Assembly: GCF_000730385.1 (NCBI RefSeq)
Contig: NZ_CP008849.1
Span: 1,302,001 to 1,366,000, forward strand
Origin: Alteromonas australica
GTDB lineage: Bacteria > Pseudomonadota > Gammaproteobacteria > Enterobacterales > Alteromonadaceae
Direction: 5' to 3'
Length of the DNA stretch: 64,000 nt
Both the position numbers and the translations under genes were made by a program. A model generated the notes under the pieces. The model was not told the origin of the DNA, made no database searches, and saw only the letters and a program-made list of their open reading frames with translations. Shown here piece after piece: positions 52,605 to 62,162 of this stretch. Every line of letters begins with the position of its first letter. Position 1 is the first letter of the stretch.

Positions 52605-52673
52605 GTTGCACCGGTGTCGAGAAAGGGCCATCGCCACTTGCGCTTAAATGACTTTCTACCAACCCTGGGCTCG

Positions 52674-55643
52674 ATGATGAGACAGACAAAGATATATCGC
52701 CTAGTCACAGGAATTTTACTCGTGGGATTGGGTTTCACGTCAGCGTCTGCCCAACCTTTATTGATTTTAAAGGGCGCCCGCTTGAGCATTACGTCTAGCT
52801 TAGCGCAGCAAAACACAACACCCGATGGCCCAATTACCTTTTCTATTCCTGCACAAGATGCCGATGCGGCGTTAACAGAACTTGCTAAGCAAGCGAATAC
52901 CACTTTGTTATTTCCTTTCGACATTGCCAAACGAGTCAAGGCCAATGCGTTGTCAGGCTCTTTTACCCTTAATGAAGCCTTAGTGTTGCTACTAGAAGGC
53001 ACGCCGCTTGCGGTAGTTACCAGCGCAGCCGGTGAAATAAGTATACGTTCCAGAGCGGCGTTGGAAGTGAAGGCGCAGGACGGCAGAAAAGTGGCCAAGA
53101 ACAAGCAAGACGATGGAGAACATCAGCTAGAGCGGATTGCCGTTGTGGGCACACGAAGCACGCCAAGAAGCGTGGTAGATTCACCGGTGCCATTGGATAT
53201 TATTGGGTCTGATGCCTTGGCTGCACAGGGTAACTCCGATGTACTCTCTATGCTAAGTAGTATGGTGCCTTCCCTAAGCGTTAACGACCAACCCATTAAT
53301 GATGCAACAAGCCTCGTTAGGCCAGCGAATTTACGCGGTATGGCATCTGATCACACGCTACTACTGGTGAATGGTAAGCGTAGGCACAGATCGGCGGTTA
53401 TCACCTTTCTTGGTGGCGGATTGTCTGACGGAGCTCAAGGGCCAGATATTTCCGTCATTCCAGCTTATGCGCTTAAACAAGTTGAAGTTTTGAGAGACGG
53501 TGCCTCGGCGCAGTACGGGTCAGACGCCATCGCAGGGGTCATCAATTTTGTGCTTAAAGATAGCCCTTCAGGTGGCAGTGTAGCCTTAAAAACAGGGGTA
53601 TATTCTGAGGGCGATGGAGCGCTATTCCAGCTGCAAGCTAATCAAGGGTTTGCTTTAGGAAATCACGGGTTTCTTAATGCTACGGTTGAATATCGCCAGC
53701 AAGAGGGGACCTCCCGTTCAGTGCAGCGCGACGACGCAGCCGAACTCATTGATATGGGAAATACTGCAATAGCTAACCCTGCCCAAGTGTGGGGTGCGCT
53801 TGATGTGAATGAAGACGTGAAAATGTCGATAAATACCGGTTGGCGTTTTACAGATCACGTTGAAGGTTATACATTTTCTACTTACGCCCATCGTGATATA
53901 GCGGGTGGTTTTTATTATCGCAACCCACAAACTCGAGAGGGCGTATTCAGCCAAACCGACGATGTTTCAGGCGTGCGAACGCTGTTGGTGGGCGACTTAG
54001 ATGGCGTAGGGCAGGGAATAGCGTGCCCCACCATCGTGTTGGATAGCACAAATGTGTTGGACAATCCGCTTTATCAGCAAATTGCCGATAATAGTACCGA
54101 GGTTGGCGCAAATTGCTTTGCCTTTAACGAGTGGTTTCCCGGCGGGTTCACGCCACAATTTGGGGGCACGATCACCGATGCATCACTGACCTCCGGCTTG
54201 CGCATTGACCTTAACAATGGCTGGGCGCTAGACGTGAGCGGGAGCTTAGGCTACTCGGATATTGCTTATACGCTGTCGGGCACAGTGAACCCTTCGCTTG
54301 GGCCTGATACGCCTCTGACGTTTTCGCCAGGTTCAGTGAGTCAAATAGAGCGAACGTTTAATTTCGACTTAACTAAGTTGATAGACACGCCGCTGGCGGA
54401 GCCTGTTAGTTTAGCGTTAGGGGCTGAGTGGCGCAGAGAAACCTACTTTCAGCATGCCGGTGATGAAGCGTCGTTTGAGGCCGGCCCTTTGGCCTACGAT
54501 CCAAATACGGGGTTATCCCAAGGCTTTTCAATCGGCTCGAATGGATTTCCAGGTTATCAGCCTCAATCCGCAGGACATTGGAGTAGAAGTAACTGGGCAT
54601 TATATTCGGATGTGGAATTGTTCGTGACCGATCCCTGGCAGTTGGCACTAGCGTTACGGGTAGAGCACTTTACCGACTTTGGATCTACATTTGATGGTAA
54701 GTTGAGTACTCGCTATCAATTTAATGATTACACCGCCGTTCGAGGCTCTATCAATACAGGCTTTAAAGCGCCAACGGTAGGCCAAAGCAATGTAATAAAC
54801 GTGACCACCGCCTATGCTGCAAATGGCTTAGAAGACCAGGCAACGTTGCCGCCCACCGACCTTATATCTCAACAATTAGGTGCTAGTGCACTGCAACCTG
54901 AAGAGTCGGTGAACTATAGCTTTGGCGCTGTTATGCAGCTAAATGCAAATATCTTCGCCACGCTGGATTATTTTACAATACGTTTAAGCGACCGTATCAG
55001 CACAACCTCAGCGATTCCGCTTACCCAAGAAGATATTGACGCCTTAACGGCGTTAGGCAGAGAAGATGCAGTTAATTACAATGCGGCCAAATACTTCACG
55101 AACGATTTTGGTACGCGCACACAAGGCATAGACTTCGTCTTACATTACGAAGAAAACCTATGGGATTGGCAAAATAAACTTATCCTTGCCTATAACTGGA
55201 CAGATACCCAAGTTGAACGAGTGACCCTATACCCCACCTTAGTCGATGGCGTTATGCAGTTGCGGCCTAACCTCACATCACAGCGTATTCGTATGCTAGA
55301 AGACAACCTGCCAGCCCACCGAGGTAGCGTTACCCTAGAGCAAAGTCAGGGCAGGCTTAATTTTATATGGCGAATGAATTATTTCAGTGATTTCTACGAA
55401 GACCATTTAGATGCGTCTGCGGGAATGGATATCTACGGCAGTGATACCCTTACATTTGATGCGCAAGTAACTTGGTACTATTCGCCAACAATGAGAGTCA
55501 CCTTGGGGGCGCAAAACCTGTTTGATAATACCCCTGAAGAAAATCCCTTCAAAGGTGAAGTTGGTGCCTTGTACCCGCCCACATCTCCAGGCGGAATTAA
55601 CGGCGCATTTTATTATTTAGGCTTTGAATATACGTTTAATTAA
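52674..55643 (+). CDS. TonB-dependent receptor with STN signalling domain
   Basis: 989 residues from ATG 52674 (MMRQTKIYRLV, with a signal peptide ending near ASA-QP); GTG 52614 would add 20 charged residues. An STN domain (about 50-120, FSIPAQDADAALTELAKQANTTLLFPFDIAK) precedes a plug almost identical in key segments to the first receptor and a barrel ending in EYTFN. It is the transducer type of receptor that signals through FecR. The ligand is unknown. Confidence 0.93.
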   Translation: MMRQTKIYRLVTGILLVGLGFTSASAQPLLILKGARLSITSSLAQQNTTPDGPITFSIPAQDADAALTELAKQANTTLLFPFDIAKRVKANALSGSFTLNEALVLLLEGTPLAVVTSAAGEISIRSRAALEVKAQDGRKVAKNKQDDGEHQLERIAVVGTRSTPRSVVDSPVPLDIIGSDALAAQGNSDVLSMLSSMVPSLSVNDQPINDATSLVRPANLRGMASDHTLLLVNGKRRHRSAVITFLGGGLSDGAQGPDISVIPAYALKQVEVLRDGASAQYGSDAIAGVINFVLKDSPSGGSVALKTGVYSEGDGALFQLQANQGFALGNHGFLNATVEYRQQEGTSRSVQRDDAAELIDMGNTAIANPAQVWGALDVNEDVKMSINTGWRFTDHVEGYTFSTYAHRDIAGGFYYRNPQTREGVFSQTDDVSGVRTLLVGDLDGVGQGIACPTIVLDSTNVLDNPLYQQIADNSTEVGANCFAFNEWFPGGFTPQFGGTITDASLTSGLRIDLNNGWALDVSGSLGYSDIAYTLSGTVNPSLGPDTPLTFSPGSVSQIERTFNFDLTKLIDTPLAEPVSLALGAEWRRETYFQHAGDEASFEAGPLAYDPNTGLSQGFSIGSNGFPGYQPQSAGHWSRSNWALYSDVELFVTDPWQLALALRVEHFTDFGSTFDGKLSTRYQFNDYTAVRGSINTGFKAPTVGQSNVINVTTAYAANGLEDQATLPPTDLISQQLGASALQPEESVNYSFGAVMQLNANIFATLDYFTIRLSDRISTTSAIPLTQEDIDALTALGREDAVNYNAAKYFTNDFGTRTQGIDFVLHYEENLWDWQNKLILAYNWTDTQVERVTLYPTLVDGVMQLRPNLTSQRIRMLEDNLPAHRGSVTLEQSQGRLNFIWRMNYFSDFYEDHLDASAGMDIYGSDTLTFDAQVTWYYSPTMRVTLGAQNLFDNTPEENPFKGEVGALYPPTSPGGINGAFYYLGFEYTFN

Positions 55644-55757
55644 TTAAATAACCGAGGCGGAAGTGGGTCAGAATGTTAAGAGGAAAGCTTTCTGGGGTGG
55701 TGATGATGCCATGCTAGGGCAGGTGACGTTTAAGTCGGCATTGGCAACCGTTGATTA

Positions 55758-55952
55758 CTAGCCGACGTTTTTAAATAGCGAGTCATCAACAATGGTCTGG
55801 TCGATGATTTGTTGTGCCATTTGTATACACTTGCCACACTGTGAGCCTAACTCTAATTGCGCACGCAACTCACGCATGTTACCCACACCTTGATCTTGTA
55901 CAGCAGCGCGGATAGTTTTATCGGTCACACCGTAGCACATACATACAAACAT
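55758..55952 (-). CDS. bfd: Bacterioferritin-associated ferredoxin
   Basis: 64 residues, the normal length. Four Cys (4, 6, 39, 42) in VCMCYGV and QCGKC bind a [2Fe-2S] cluster. Bfd reduces and releases iron from bacterioferritin when iron is low. A Fur box lies just upstream, which fits iron repression. No bfr gene is adjacent. Confidence 0.95.
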   Translation of the reverse strand: MFVCMCYGVTDKTIRAAVQDQGVGNMRELRAQLELGSQCGKCIQMAQQIIDQTIVDDSLFKNVG

Positions 55953-55978
55953 TCATCGTACTCCAAATAAGTCTGTAA

Positions 55979-55998
55979 ATGATAATAATTGCTATTCA
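55979..55998 (-). promoter_or_regulatory. Fur box upstream of bfd
   Basis: ATGATAATAATTGCTATTCA-like sequence (55979-55998), rich in the NATWAT units of the Fur consensus, about 30 bases before the bfd start. Confidence 0.7.
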
Positions 55999-56082
55999 TT
56001 GTTAAAGCAAGTCACTCATCGAAGATTTTGCATGAATTTTCCCCAAACCATCATTTTCCTAAAAACCGAGCAACCAATAAAA

Positions 56083-56101
56083 AAGGCGCCGAAAGGCGCC
56101 T
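56083..56101 (-). terminator. Terminator of rnt
   Basis: GGCGCC-GAAA-GGCGCC with a T run on the minus strand. Confidence 0.85.
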
Positions 56102-56118
56102 GGTTCATCAGGATAAAT

Positions 56119-56754
56119 TCAGGAAGCTTCGGTGAGGGGCCAGCCCCCTAATGCTTTGTAGCGGTTGACCATGTAGCAAAATAGTTCCGTCGTTTTTTGA
56201 GCATCATATAATGCACTATGCGCTTCTTTCTGATCGAAGTGAATACCCGCAGCACGGCAAGCCTTCACCAGCACGGTTTGGCCTAATGACAACCCAGCTA
56301 AGCTAGTGGTATCAAAGGAGACAAAAGGGTGAAAAGGCGTGCGCTTTATATTACACCTTGCTATTGCGGCATTGACAAAGCTCTGATCGAAGGTGGCGTT
56401 GTGCGCCACAATGACTGAGCGTTGGCAATTAGCGTCTTTTTGCGCTTTGCGTATGCCTTTACATAATTCTTTCATGGCGGCGCTTTCTTCTATGGCACCA
56501 CGCAATGCGCAAGTTGGGTCAATACCGTTAAACTCGAGAGCAGCAGGTTCTAAATTGGCACCTTCAAAAGGGTCAATATGATAGTGAAAGGTAAGATCAG
56601 GATGCAGAATACCCTGTTCATCCATTTTCACGGTTACCGCTGCAATTTCTAACAAAGCGTCTGTGTTTGCGTTAAATCCTGCGGTTTCGACATCGATAAC
56701 CACGGGGAAATAACCTCTGAAACGGTGAGATAAAGCATGTGAAGACTCAGACAT
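56119..56754 (-). CDS. rnt: Ribonuclease T
   Basis: 211 residues, DEDDh exonuclease. [11 protein letters not shown] gives the first Asp and Glu, [12 protein letters not shown] the middle Asp, and [10 protein letters not shown] the final His and Asp. It trims 3' ends of tRNA and other stable RNA. It is divergent from motY, a pair also seen in Vibrio. Confidence 0.96.
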   Translation of the reverse strand: MSESSHALSHRFRGYFPVVIDVETAGFNANTDALLEIAAVTVKMDEQGILHPDLTFHYHIDPFEGANLEPAALEFNGIDPTCALRGAIEESAAMKELCKGIRKAQKDANCQRSVIVAHNATFDQSFVNAAIARCNIKRTPFHPFVSFDTTSLAGLSLGQTVLVKACRAAGIHFDQKEAHSALYDAQKTTELFCYMVNRYKALGGWPLTEAS

Positions 56755-56911
56755 AAACGCTCTTTTACTGATGTTAGACGATGACGAACATACACTAATT
56801 TGCTAAGTGTACCCTTATGCAGGTGAGGGATTATGTCAATTAAATAAGTGTGTATCCAGCGATGTTTCGCATTCGTTTCGGTTCAGATGTATAATTGATG
56901 GTATATCGAGC

Positions 56912-56938
56912 TAAACTTTTCTACACTTGGGGCGATAT
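56912..56938 (+). promoter_or_regulatory. Sigma-28 flagellar promoter of motY
   Basis: TAAA (56912-56915), 15 bp and GGCGATAT (56931-56938), six of eight positions of the GCCGATAA element. Confidence 0.7.
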
Positions 56939-57004
56939 ATTCTCTAGACGTTGTCATTTAACGGCCTACGTTTGGTTTTATATTCTTGTTAAGTAGGTGT
57001 GGCT

Positions 57005-57871
57005 GTGAAACTTAAATACTTATTTCTTTTCTGCTTGGTAGCGACGACTTCGGTCAGTGCGGCTATGCGCCAATATGCCGCTACCGTGGAAACATCGTCG
57101 TGGGAAGTCGCGGACGCCTCTCGTTTACAGTGTACCCTCAATCATGAATTACCAGGGTATGGAGCTGCAATGTTTACCAGCGTCGCGTCAAAACAACTCA
57201 ATATGGAATTTGAGTTAGACATGCATTTGCTGCCCAACCATTTTGACGTTGCCGCTGTGTATTCGGTTCCGCCACGGTGGATGCCTGGTGTAGCACCAAA
57301 AACCATTGCAGACATGACAATTCGTAAACAATACAACGGTGACTTACCGCAAGACGCTGCTTGGACAATGTTGTCAGAACTCGAAAAAGGATTTTGGCCC
57401 ACCATTTACTACAACGACTGGTACAACAAAAACGACAAAGTGAGCGTGGCGTTGAACGCAAGTAATTTTGCGCATGTTTACAACGAATTTGTACAGTGTG
57501 TATCAAACCTGCTGCCCTATAATTTTGATGATATTGCGTACACTGTATTGTCTTATCAAAAAAATAGTACTGAGCTATCAAAGTACTCGCAAAAGCGATT
57601 AACCATGATAGGTGAATATTTAAAAGAAGACAGCGAACTTGAACTGGTGCTTTTAGATGGTTACACAGACAGTTATGGCGGGCGCTGGAACAACGAACAA
57701 TTGTCGATTAGACGCGCCAATGAAGTAAAATCCTACCTAACAACCCTTGGCGTGCCTGAAGACAGAATTCAGCTTACTGGCCATGGTGAAAAACGTCATA
57801 TCGCGCCGAACGACACCCGGGATGCTCGGGCGCAGAACAGGCGCGTGGTAGTAAGATTATCTAAGGGTTAG
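57005..57871 (+). CDS. motY: Sodium-type flagellar motor protein MotY
   Basis: 288 residues. Signal peptide (about residues 1-20), MotY-type N-terminal domain (RQYAATVETSSWEV...) and a C-terminal OmpA-like peptidoglycan-binding domain (LDGYTDSYGGRWNNEQLSIRRA). MotY forms the T ring that anchors sodium-driven PomA/PomB stators. I start at GTG 57005, seven bases after AAGTAGG; GTG 56999 is also in frame. A sigma-28 promoter lies upstream. It overlaps the convergent glpQ by 4 bases. Confidence 0.93.
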   Translation: MKLKYLFLFCLVATTSVSAAMRQYAATVETSSWEVADASRLQCTLNHELPGYGAAMFTSVASKQLNMEFELDMHLLPNHFDVAAVYSVPPRWMPGVAPKTIADMTIRKQYNGDLPQDAAWTMLSELEKGFWPTIYYNDWYNKNDKVSVALNASNFAHVYNEFVQCVSNLLPYNFDDIAYTVLSYQKNSTELSKYSQKRLTMIGEYLKEDSELELVLLDGYTDSYGGRWNNEQLSIRRANEVKSYLTTLGVPEDRIQLTGHGEKRHIAPNDTRDARAQNRRVVVRLSKG

Positions 57872-58875
57872 TTCGACTTTTCTCGCCAGGTTTTCACCGT
57901 GGGAACCTGGTCTGTGAATACACCATCTACCGCCAGAATATCTTTTAACGTAGTAAGCAATTGCTCGCTGGTGAAACCAGGCGGTAGAGCATCCTTCCTG
58001 AAGGTGTAAGGGTGAATAATAAGCTTGTTTTGTTGCGCGAAGGCTAGCCAGGGCTGCGCTTCCACTTTTCCTGCTTTTAGCGCTTCTGTGTTAAGAAGTT
58101 GGCCGAGCCATGGCCCAATTCCATCCGCGTATTTAGATACTTCAGCCATGCCTGCTTCTGTACGAAGGTAGGTGTAGTCGGTCGCAGATTCTCCCCAACT
58201 ATTATCGGCAATCAACATGACTAAATTGCCTTGGTAACCCAATTCATCACGTAATCGTTTCACTTCTGCAAAATCAAAGCACTGAAGATAACTGTTAGCG
58301 TTTTTATCTGTCATGCCGTAATCACCTAATGTAGCCAGCACAATTTTGCTGATATCCACGCCTTGCTCACGGTGCCATGCGGGTGATTTGATTTCAGGGT
58401 AAATACCAATATCAGTGTCGAATTGGCGGTTCAATTGCGTGATTAACTCAATATGTTCAGCTAATGTGGCAATAGTGAAATGGGCTTGTGTTCCCTGATA
58501 ACGGTTTGGAAAAACTGGCGAGCCATCGGTATTTTGTCTTTCATGAACCCGTAAGCGTTTCAATTCCGCTAAAGTGAAATCTAGCGCATAGAAGCGACCA
58601 TCGTCTCGTGCTCTATCACTGTAGACGTCTTCTACATTTGTCACGGTTTCAAGGTGTATGTCGTGCAGCACTACGGGCACACCGTCTTTTGTTATAACGA
58701 CGTCTTGCTCTATAAAGTCAGGGCGCTGAGCGAAGGCTAAAGTGGCCGCTTCCAATGTATGTTCAGGTAAGAACCCCGAGGCACCTCTGTGGGCAATGAT
58801 GTCGAAAGGCTCTGCAACACTTAGAGAACTCACTAGCGCTGAGCAGCCAATGAATATGTAACGGGTTAAGCTCAT
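57868..58875 (-). CDS. glpQ: Glycerophosphodiester phosphodiesterase, periplasmic
   Basis: 335 residues with a signal peptide (cleavage near VAEP, about residue 22). IIAHRGASGFLPEHT and EQDVVITKDGVPVVLHD carry the catalytic His and metal ligands; YPEIKSP follows. It splits glycerophosphodiesters to glycerol-3-phosphate and an alcohol. ATG 58875 has AAGGAT upstream; TTG 58881 is in the same frame. Confidence 0.94.
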   Translation of the reverse strand: MSLTRYIFIGCSALVSSLSVAEPFDIIAHRGASGFLPEHTLEAATLAFAQRPDFIEQDVVITKDGVPVVLHDIHLETVTNVEDVYSDRARDDGRFYALDFTLAELKRLRVHERQNTDGSPVFPNRYQGTQAHFTIATLAEHIELITQLNRQFDTDIGIYPEIKSPAWHREQGVDISKIVLATLGDYGMTDKNANSYLQCFDFAEVKRLRDELGYQGNLVMLIADNSWGESATDYTYLRTEAGMAEVSKYADGIGPWLGQLLNTEALKAGKVEAQPWLAFAQQNKLIIHPYTFRKDALPPGFTSEQLLTTLKDILAVDGVFTDQVPTVKTWREKSN

Positions 58876-58893
58876 GGTCAATATCCTTGTTGA

Positions 58894-59277
58894 TTATTTG
58901 GCTTGGATCAGTTCAATGGCGTAGCCATCTGGGTCACGTACAAATGCAATGATGGTTTGCCCGCCTTTTACCGGCCCAGGCTTGCGATAAACCTCAGCGC
59001 CCTGGTTTTCCAATTCACCACAAAACCCGTAAATATCTTCCACTTCAATGGCAATATGGCCATACGCATTGCCTTTGTCGTACGTGTTTTCGCCCCAATT
59101 GTAAGTTAGCTCAAGCACGGTGGCGTGGCTTTCATCACCGTAGCCAACAAACGCAAGTGTGTACTCATATTCTTTATTGTCTGAACGGCGTAGTAGTTTC
59201 ATACCCATAAGTTCAGTATAGAAATGCAAAGAGGCATCGAGATCTTCAACTCGAAGCATAGTGTGTAACATTCTCAT
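58894..59277 (-). CDS. gloA: Lactoylglutathione lyase (glyoxalase I)
   Basis: 127 residues. Metal ligands are His5, the Glu in VLELTYN, the His in AYGHIAIEV and the Glu in YAIELIQ. It converts the methylglyoxal-glutathione adduct to S-lactoylglutathione. It is 18 bases upstream of glpQ, probably in one transcript. gshA in this window makes its cofactor. Confidence 0.97.
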   Translation of the reverse strand: MRMLHTMLRVEDLDASLHFYTELMGMKLLRRSDNKEYEYTLAFVGYGDESHATVLELTYNWGENTYDKGNAYGHIAIEVEDIYGFCGELENQGAEVYRKPGPVKGGQTIIAFVRDPDGYAIELIQAK

Positions 59278-59717
59278 TATTTTTTCCTTCGCAGTTATTT
59301 TACCTGGTTAACGTAAATCTAATTTACGAAAAATGACAAATATTGGTAGGTTATAAGCCAAGTGTAATTGATTTTTATGATAAAAATGAGTCAAAGGAAG
59401 GGATTTGTTATTATCGGTGTTGTTGTGGATATTGCCGTTTTTATGCGCGTTTTTTAAAAATCGTTTGCAGGGGGGCAAATAAAAGGGATATTTAGAAAAA
59501 TAAAACACAAGTTAGCTAGACTTGTACATTCAATCTGTGTACACTGGCCGCGCTTTAGATAATCAAAGCTATTTCTACTACTGCGTTGTACCCTCTTTAT
59601 TCTTCTTTTTAAATCGAAGTTTTAATAGATATACATTTGCGTTACTAGCTAATACGTTATGTCTATTGCTTTTCGGTGAAATTCACCATTATTACTTTCA
59701 TTAAAAAGGTTTATATT
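59278..59717. other. Divergent region and long leader of the cold-shock gene
   Basis: 440 AT-rich bases without a credible gene. Cold-shock genes have long structured leaders, and the last 150 bases probably form one. Promoter elements are not clear. Confidence 0.5.
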
Positions 59718-59930
59718 ATGTCTGATACAGTTAACGGTACAGTTAAGTGGTTTAACGAAGAAAAAGGTTTTGGTTTCCTAACTCAAGACGGTGGCGGTAA
59801 AGATGTATTCGTACATTTCCGTTCAATCGCTTCTGACGGTTTCAAAACTCTAGCTGAAGGCCAAGCGGTAAGCTTCAGTGTAGAACAAGGTCAAAAAGGC
59901 CTTCAAGCTGCAAACGTTGTTGTTCTTTAA
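59718..59930 (+). CDS. Cold-shock protein, CspA family
   Basis: 70 residues. [18 protein letters not shown] contains RNP1 (KGFGFL) and VFVHF is RNP2. It binds single-stranded RNA. ATG 59718 has AAAGG upstream; the frame opens earlier, but [12 protein letters not shown] is the family start. I do not assign a number within the csp family. Confidence 0.95.
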   Translation: MSDTVNGTVKWFNEEKGFGFLTQDGGGKDVFVHFRSIASDGFKTLAEGQAVSFSVEQGQKGLQAANVVVL

Positions 59931-59953
59931 ATAGAACTTTAAAATACAACGAC

Positions 59954-59983
59954 AAAAGGCTAAGTTTTTTGCTTAGCCTTTTT
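59954..59983 (+). terminator. Terminator of the cold-shock gene
   Basis: AAAAGGCTAAG-TTTTTTG-CTTAGCCTTTTT. Confidence 0.9.
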
Positions 59984-60096
59984 AATTTATGCAGTACTTA
60001 CGTTTTTATTTATTTTTGGTTTGATAAGAACAAAATTTTGAAAGGAATTTTAAAACGAATAAAAAACTAGCAATATTATTATAAAAGAAAAATTAT

Positions 60097-60285
60097 ATGT
60101 CTCATTCCATTAACGGCGCTTCGCTCCGTACACTCCCTCCTATTTCGACAATCTCAGTAAATAAATTTAACGTTGTATTTACCGATACAGAATGTCAAAA
60201 ATCTATTCAGTTTCGAAACAATAAAGACACGAAAGTTTTTTTACATTGGTTGCTTAATACCACTGTTGAAAGCATATATGCCTAA
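60097..60285 (+). CDS. Doubtful 62-residue ORF
   Basis: An open frame in an AT-rich gap (59984-60476). The peptide has no motif or membrane segment and its ribosome site is poor (AAAGAAAAATTAT). I list it only because nothing else occupies the gap. Confidence 0.25.
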   Translation: MSHSINGASLRTLPPISTISVNKFNVVFTDTECQKSIQFRNNKDTKVFLHWLLNTTVESIYA

Positions 60286-60476
60286 CGCATCTGTCCTACC
60301 AACAACGCAATTTAATACGTATCTCGTTAAATAACTCACAATAAGTTAAAAAGCGAATAAGCCGCATTGTGCTTTTGCGAGCTTGTGTATATATTTTGTT
60401 TAGTTGTATTCCAACTCGCAATGGAAAGTCCCTAATAAAAGGGGCGAGAACCTTTATTGGTGATAGGGATTATTTT

Positions 60477-62135
60477 TTGCTTTCTTACCTTCAATGTTTA
60501 AGGGCGCTGTGTTTTTTTAGCCTAGCCGTGGTGTTTCCGGTGTTAGGTGAAGTCGTTGACTTAAAGAATGGCAAAGTGACCCTCCAAGACTCCCATATTT
60601 GGCGAGAGTTGCCTGCTAGTATTGAGCTAGCGAATATAGACAGTGCGACATTGCTACTGCCACTTCAAACGGGTTATGAGCACCTACCTATCGCCCCTTC
60701 GTTAGGCGGGGAGTCGGGTTCCTACATCACTAAACTATTGTTAAAGCCCTCCGCTGACGGGCGTTATTTTGTGGTCATTAATGCTAATTTCATCGATATC
60801 GGGTTATCTGCCTATGTGTCAGGCTCGCAGTCACGCCCCCAGCTTGAGGTTTTTTCACAGTTAGCAGATGATGCTACGCCCCATCTTTTGCACTTCCAGA
60901 GTTTCGCTATTCAGGTGAATGAAAGTGAAACCGTTGAGTTATGGTTAGTCATCAAGGCCAAGCAATTTCCTACACCTGTCTCCATTTCATTTTACGACCC
61001 AGCCACGTTTTATGAGTACCAAATTTATAATAATGGTTTGTCTATTGCCGCCATAACCACCATGACACTACTGGCACTATTAGCCATTCTGGTGTATTTG
61101 AGTACAAAAAAGCGGGTGGCGCTTACGTGTGCGGGTTATTTAGGTTTACATGGCATTGGCTGGGCTGCAGCTTCGGGATTGCTTGACGACTTGTTTAATA
61201 TTCCCACAAACAGTACCTACTGGGGAATGATGCTGTTTCCTTTTGCCATTGCGTGTGCAGGGCAGTTTGTGTCTGACCTTTTTGATTGCCCATCTAACCA
61301 TAAAAAGCTCTTTCGGTTTCTACGCGTTTTTAGTGTGATAAGCGTGGTTTTGGGTGTCACCATGTGGTTTTTACCATTTACTACGGGGTTTCTTATTTCC
61401 CACTTGCTGGCGATGGTATGGATGATACTCACTCTCAGTATTGGCGTGACTATGCTTAAAATAAGAGACTATCGAGCAAAGTATTTTTTAACAGGTAACC
61501 TGCTTTATAGCGCGTCGCTCGGCTACTACATTAGTGCCCACAGCCATTATTTTGGTGAATTGCCCTATTCAGAGTCGGCAGTAGTGGTTGCGTTGTCGGT
61601 AGATTGCATTTGCATTTTATTGTGCTTAGCCGAGTGGTTTAAACTGCAACAAATAGAGTTTAATCGAAACTACTATCTGTCTCGAACCGATGCAATGACC
61701 AAGCTGGGTAACCGTTTTGCGTTATCTGAGTGTATTGAGCAATTGAATGGCTTTTATGTGGTGGTTTATGTTGATTTAGATGGGTTAAAAACAGTAAACG
61801 ACAGAAACGGCCATCAAGAGGGCGATAAACTTATCGTTGAAACCGCCAGACTTATGCAGCGGTCATTCAGCCATCGGGGAAGCGTATTTCGCTCGGGCGG
61901 TGACGAATTTGTGAGTATTTTACATGCCCAATCCGCCCCTGAGTTAGAGGAATTAACCAAGAGTTGCCGATCGCATATGGATGCATTGTCTTACGAACTT
62001 AGTCAGGCTTGGCGTAGGGCAGGGGTGAGTTTTGGTATTGCGACCAGTGTGGAATGTGATTCTGCCAAAGACTGTATTTTCCTTGCCGATAAACGTATGT
62101 ACCAATACAAATCAATAAATAAGAAACTGGCTTAA
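60477..62135 (+). CDS. 7TM-DISM diguanylate cyclase
   Basis: About 552 residues. Signal peptide, periplasmic 7TMR-DISM extracellular domain (about 20-180), seven hydrophobic segments (about 190-395) and a GGDEF domain. The active site is intact (SGGDEF, 473-478), but the RxxD inhibitory site is absent, so feedback inhibition by c-di-GMP is unlikely at that site. I favour TTG 60477 (AGGGA seven bases before, then a good signal peptide); GTG 60369 adds 36 residues. Confidence 0.85.
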   Translation: MLSYLQCLRALCFFSLAVVFPVLGEVVDLKNGKVTLQDSHIWRELPASIELANIDSATLLLPLQTGYEHLPIAPSLGGESGSYITKLLLKPSADGRYFVVINANFIDIGLSAYVSGSQSRPQLEVFSQLADDATPHLLHFQSFAIQVNESETVELWLVIKAKQFPTPVSISFYDPATFYEYQIYNNGLSIAAITTMTLLALLAILVYLSTKKRVALTCAGYLGLHGIGWAAASGLLDDLFNIPTNSTYWGMMLFPFAIACAGQFVSDLFDCPSNHKKLFRFLRVFSVISVVLGVTMWFLPFTTGFLISHLLAMVWMILTLSIGVTMLKIRDYRAKYFLTGNLLYSASLGYYISAHSHYFGELPYSESAVVVALSVDCICILLCLAEWFKLQQIEFNRNYYLSRTDAMTKLGNRFALSECIEQLNGFYVVVYVDLDGLKTVNDRNGHQEGDKLIVETARLMQRSFSHRGSVFRSGGDEFVSILHAQSAPELEELTKSCRSHMDALSYELSQAWRRAGVSFGIATSVECDSAKDCIFLADKRMYQYKSINKKLA

Positions 62136-62162
62136 CGGGTTGATGTTGCTCACACAGTACTC

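Noticed and set aside
59308-59508. A 66-residue minus-strand frame upstream of the cold-shock gene
   Set aside because: AT-rich, no ribosome site and no motif.
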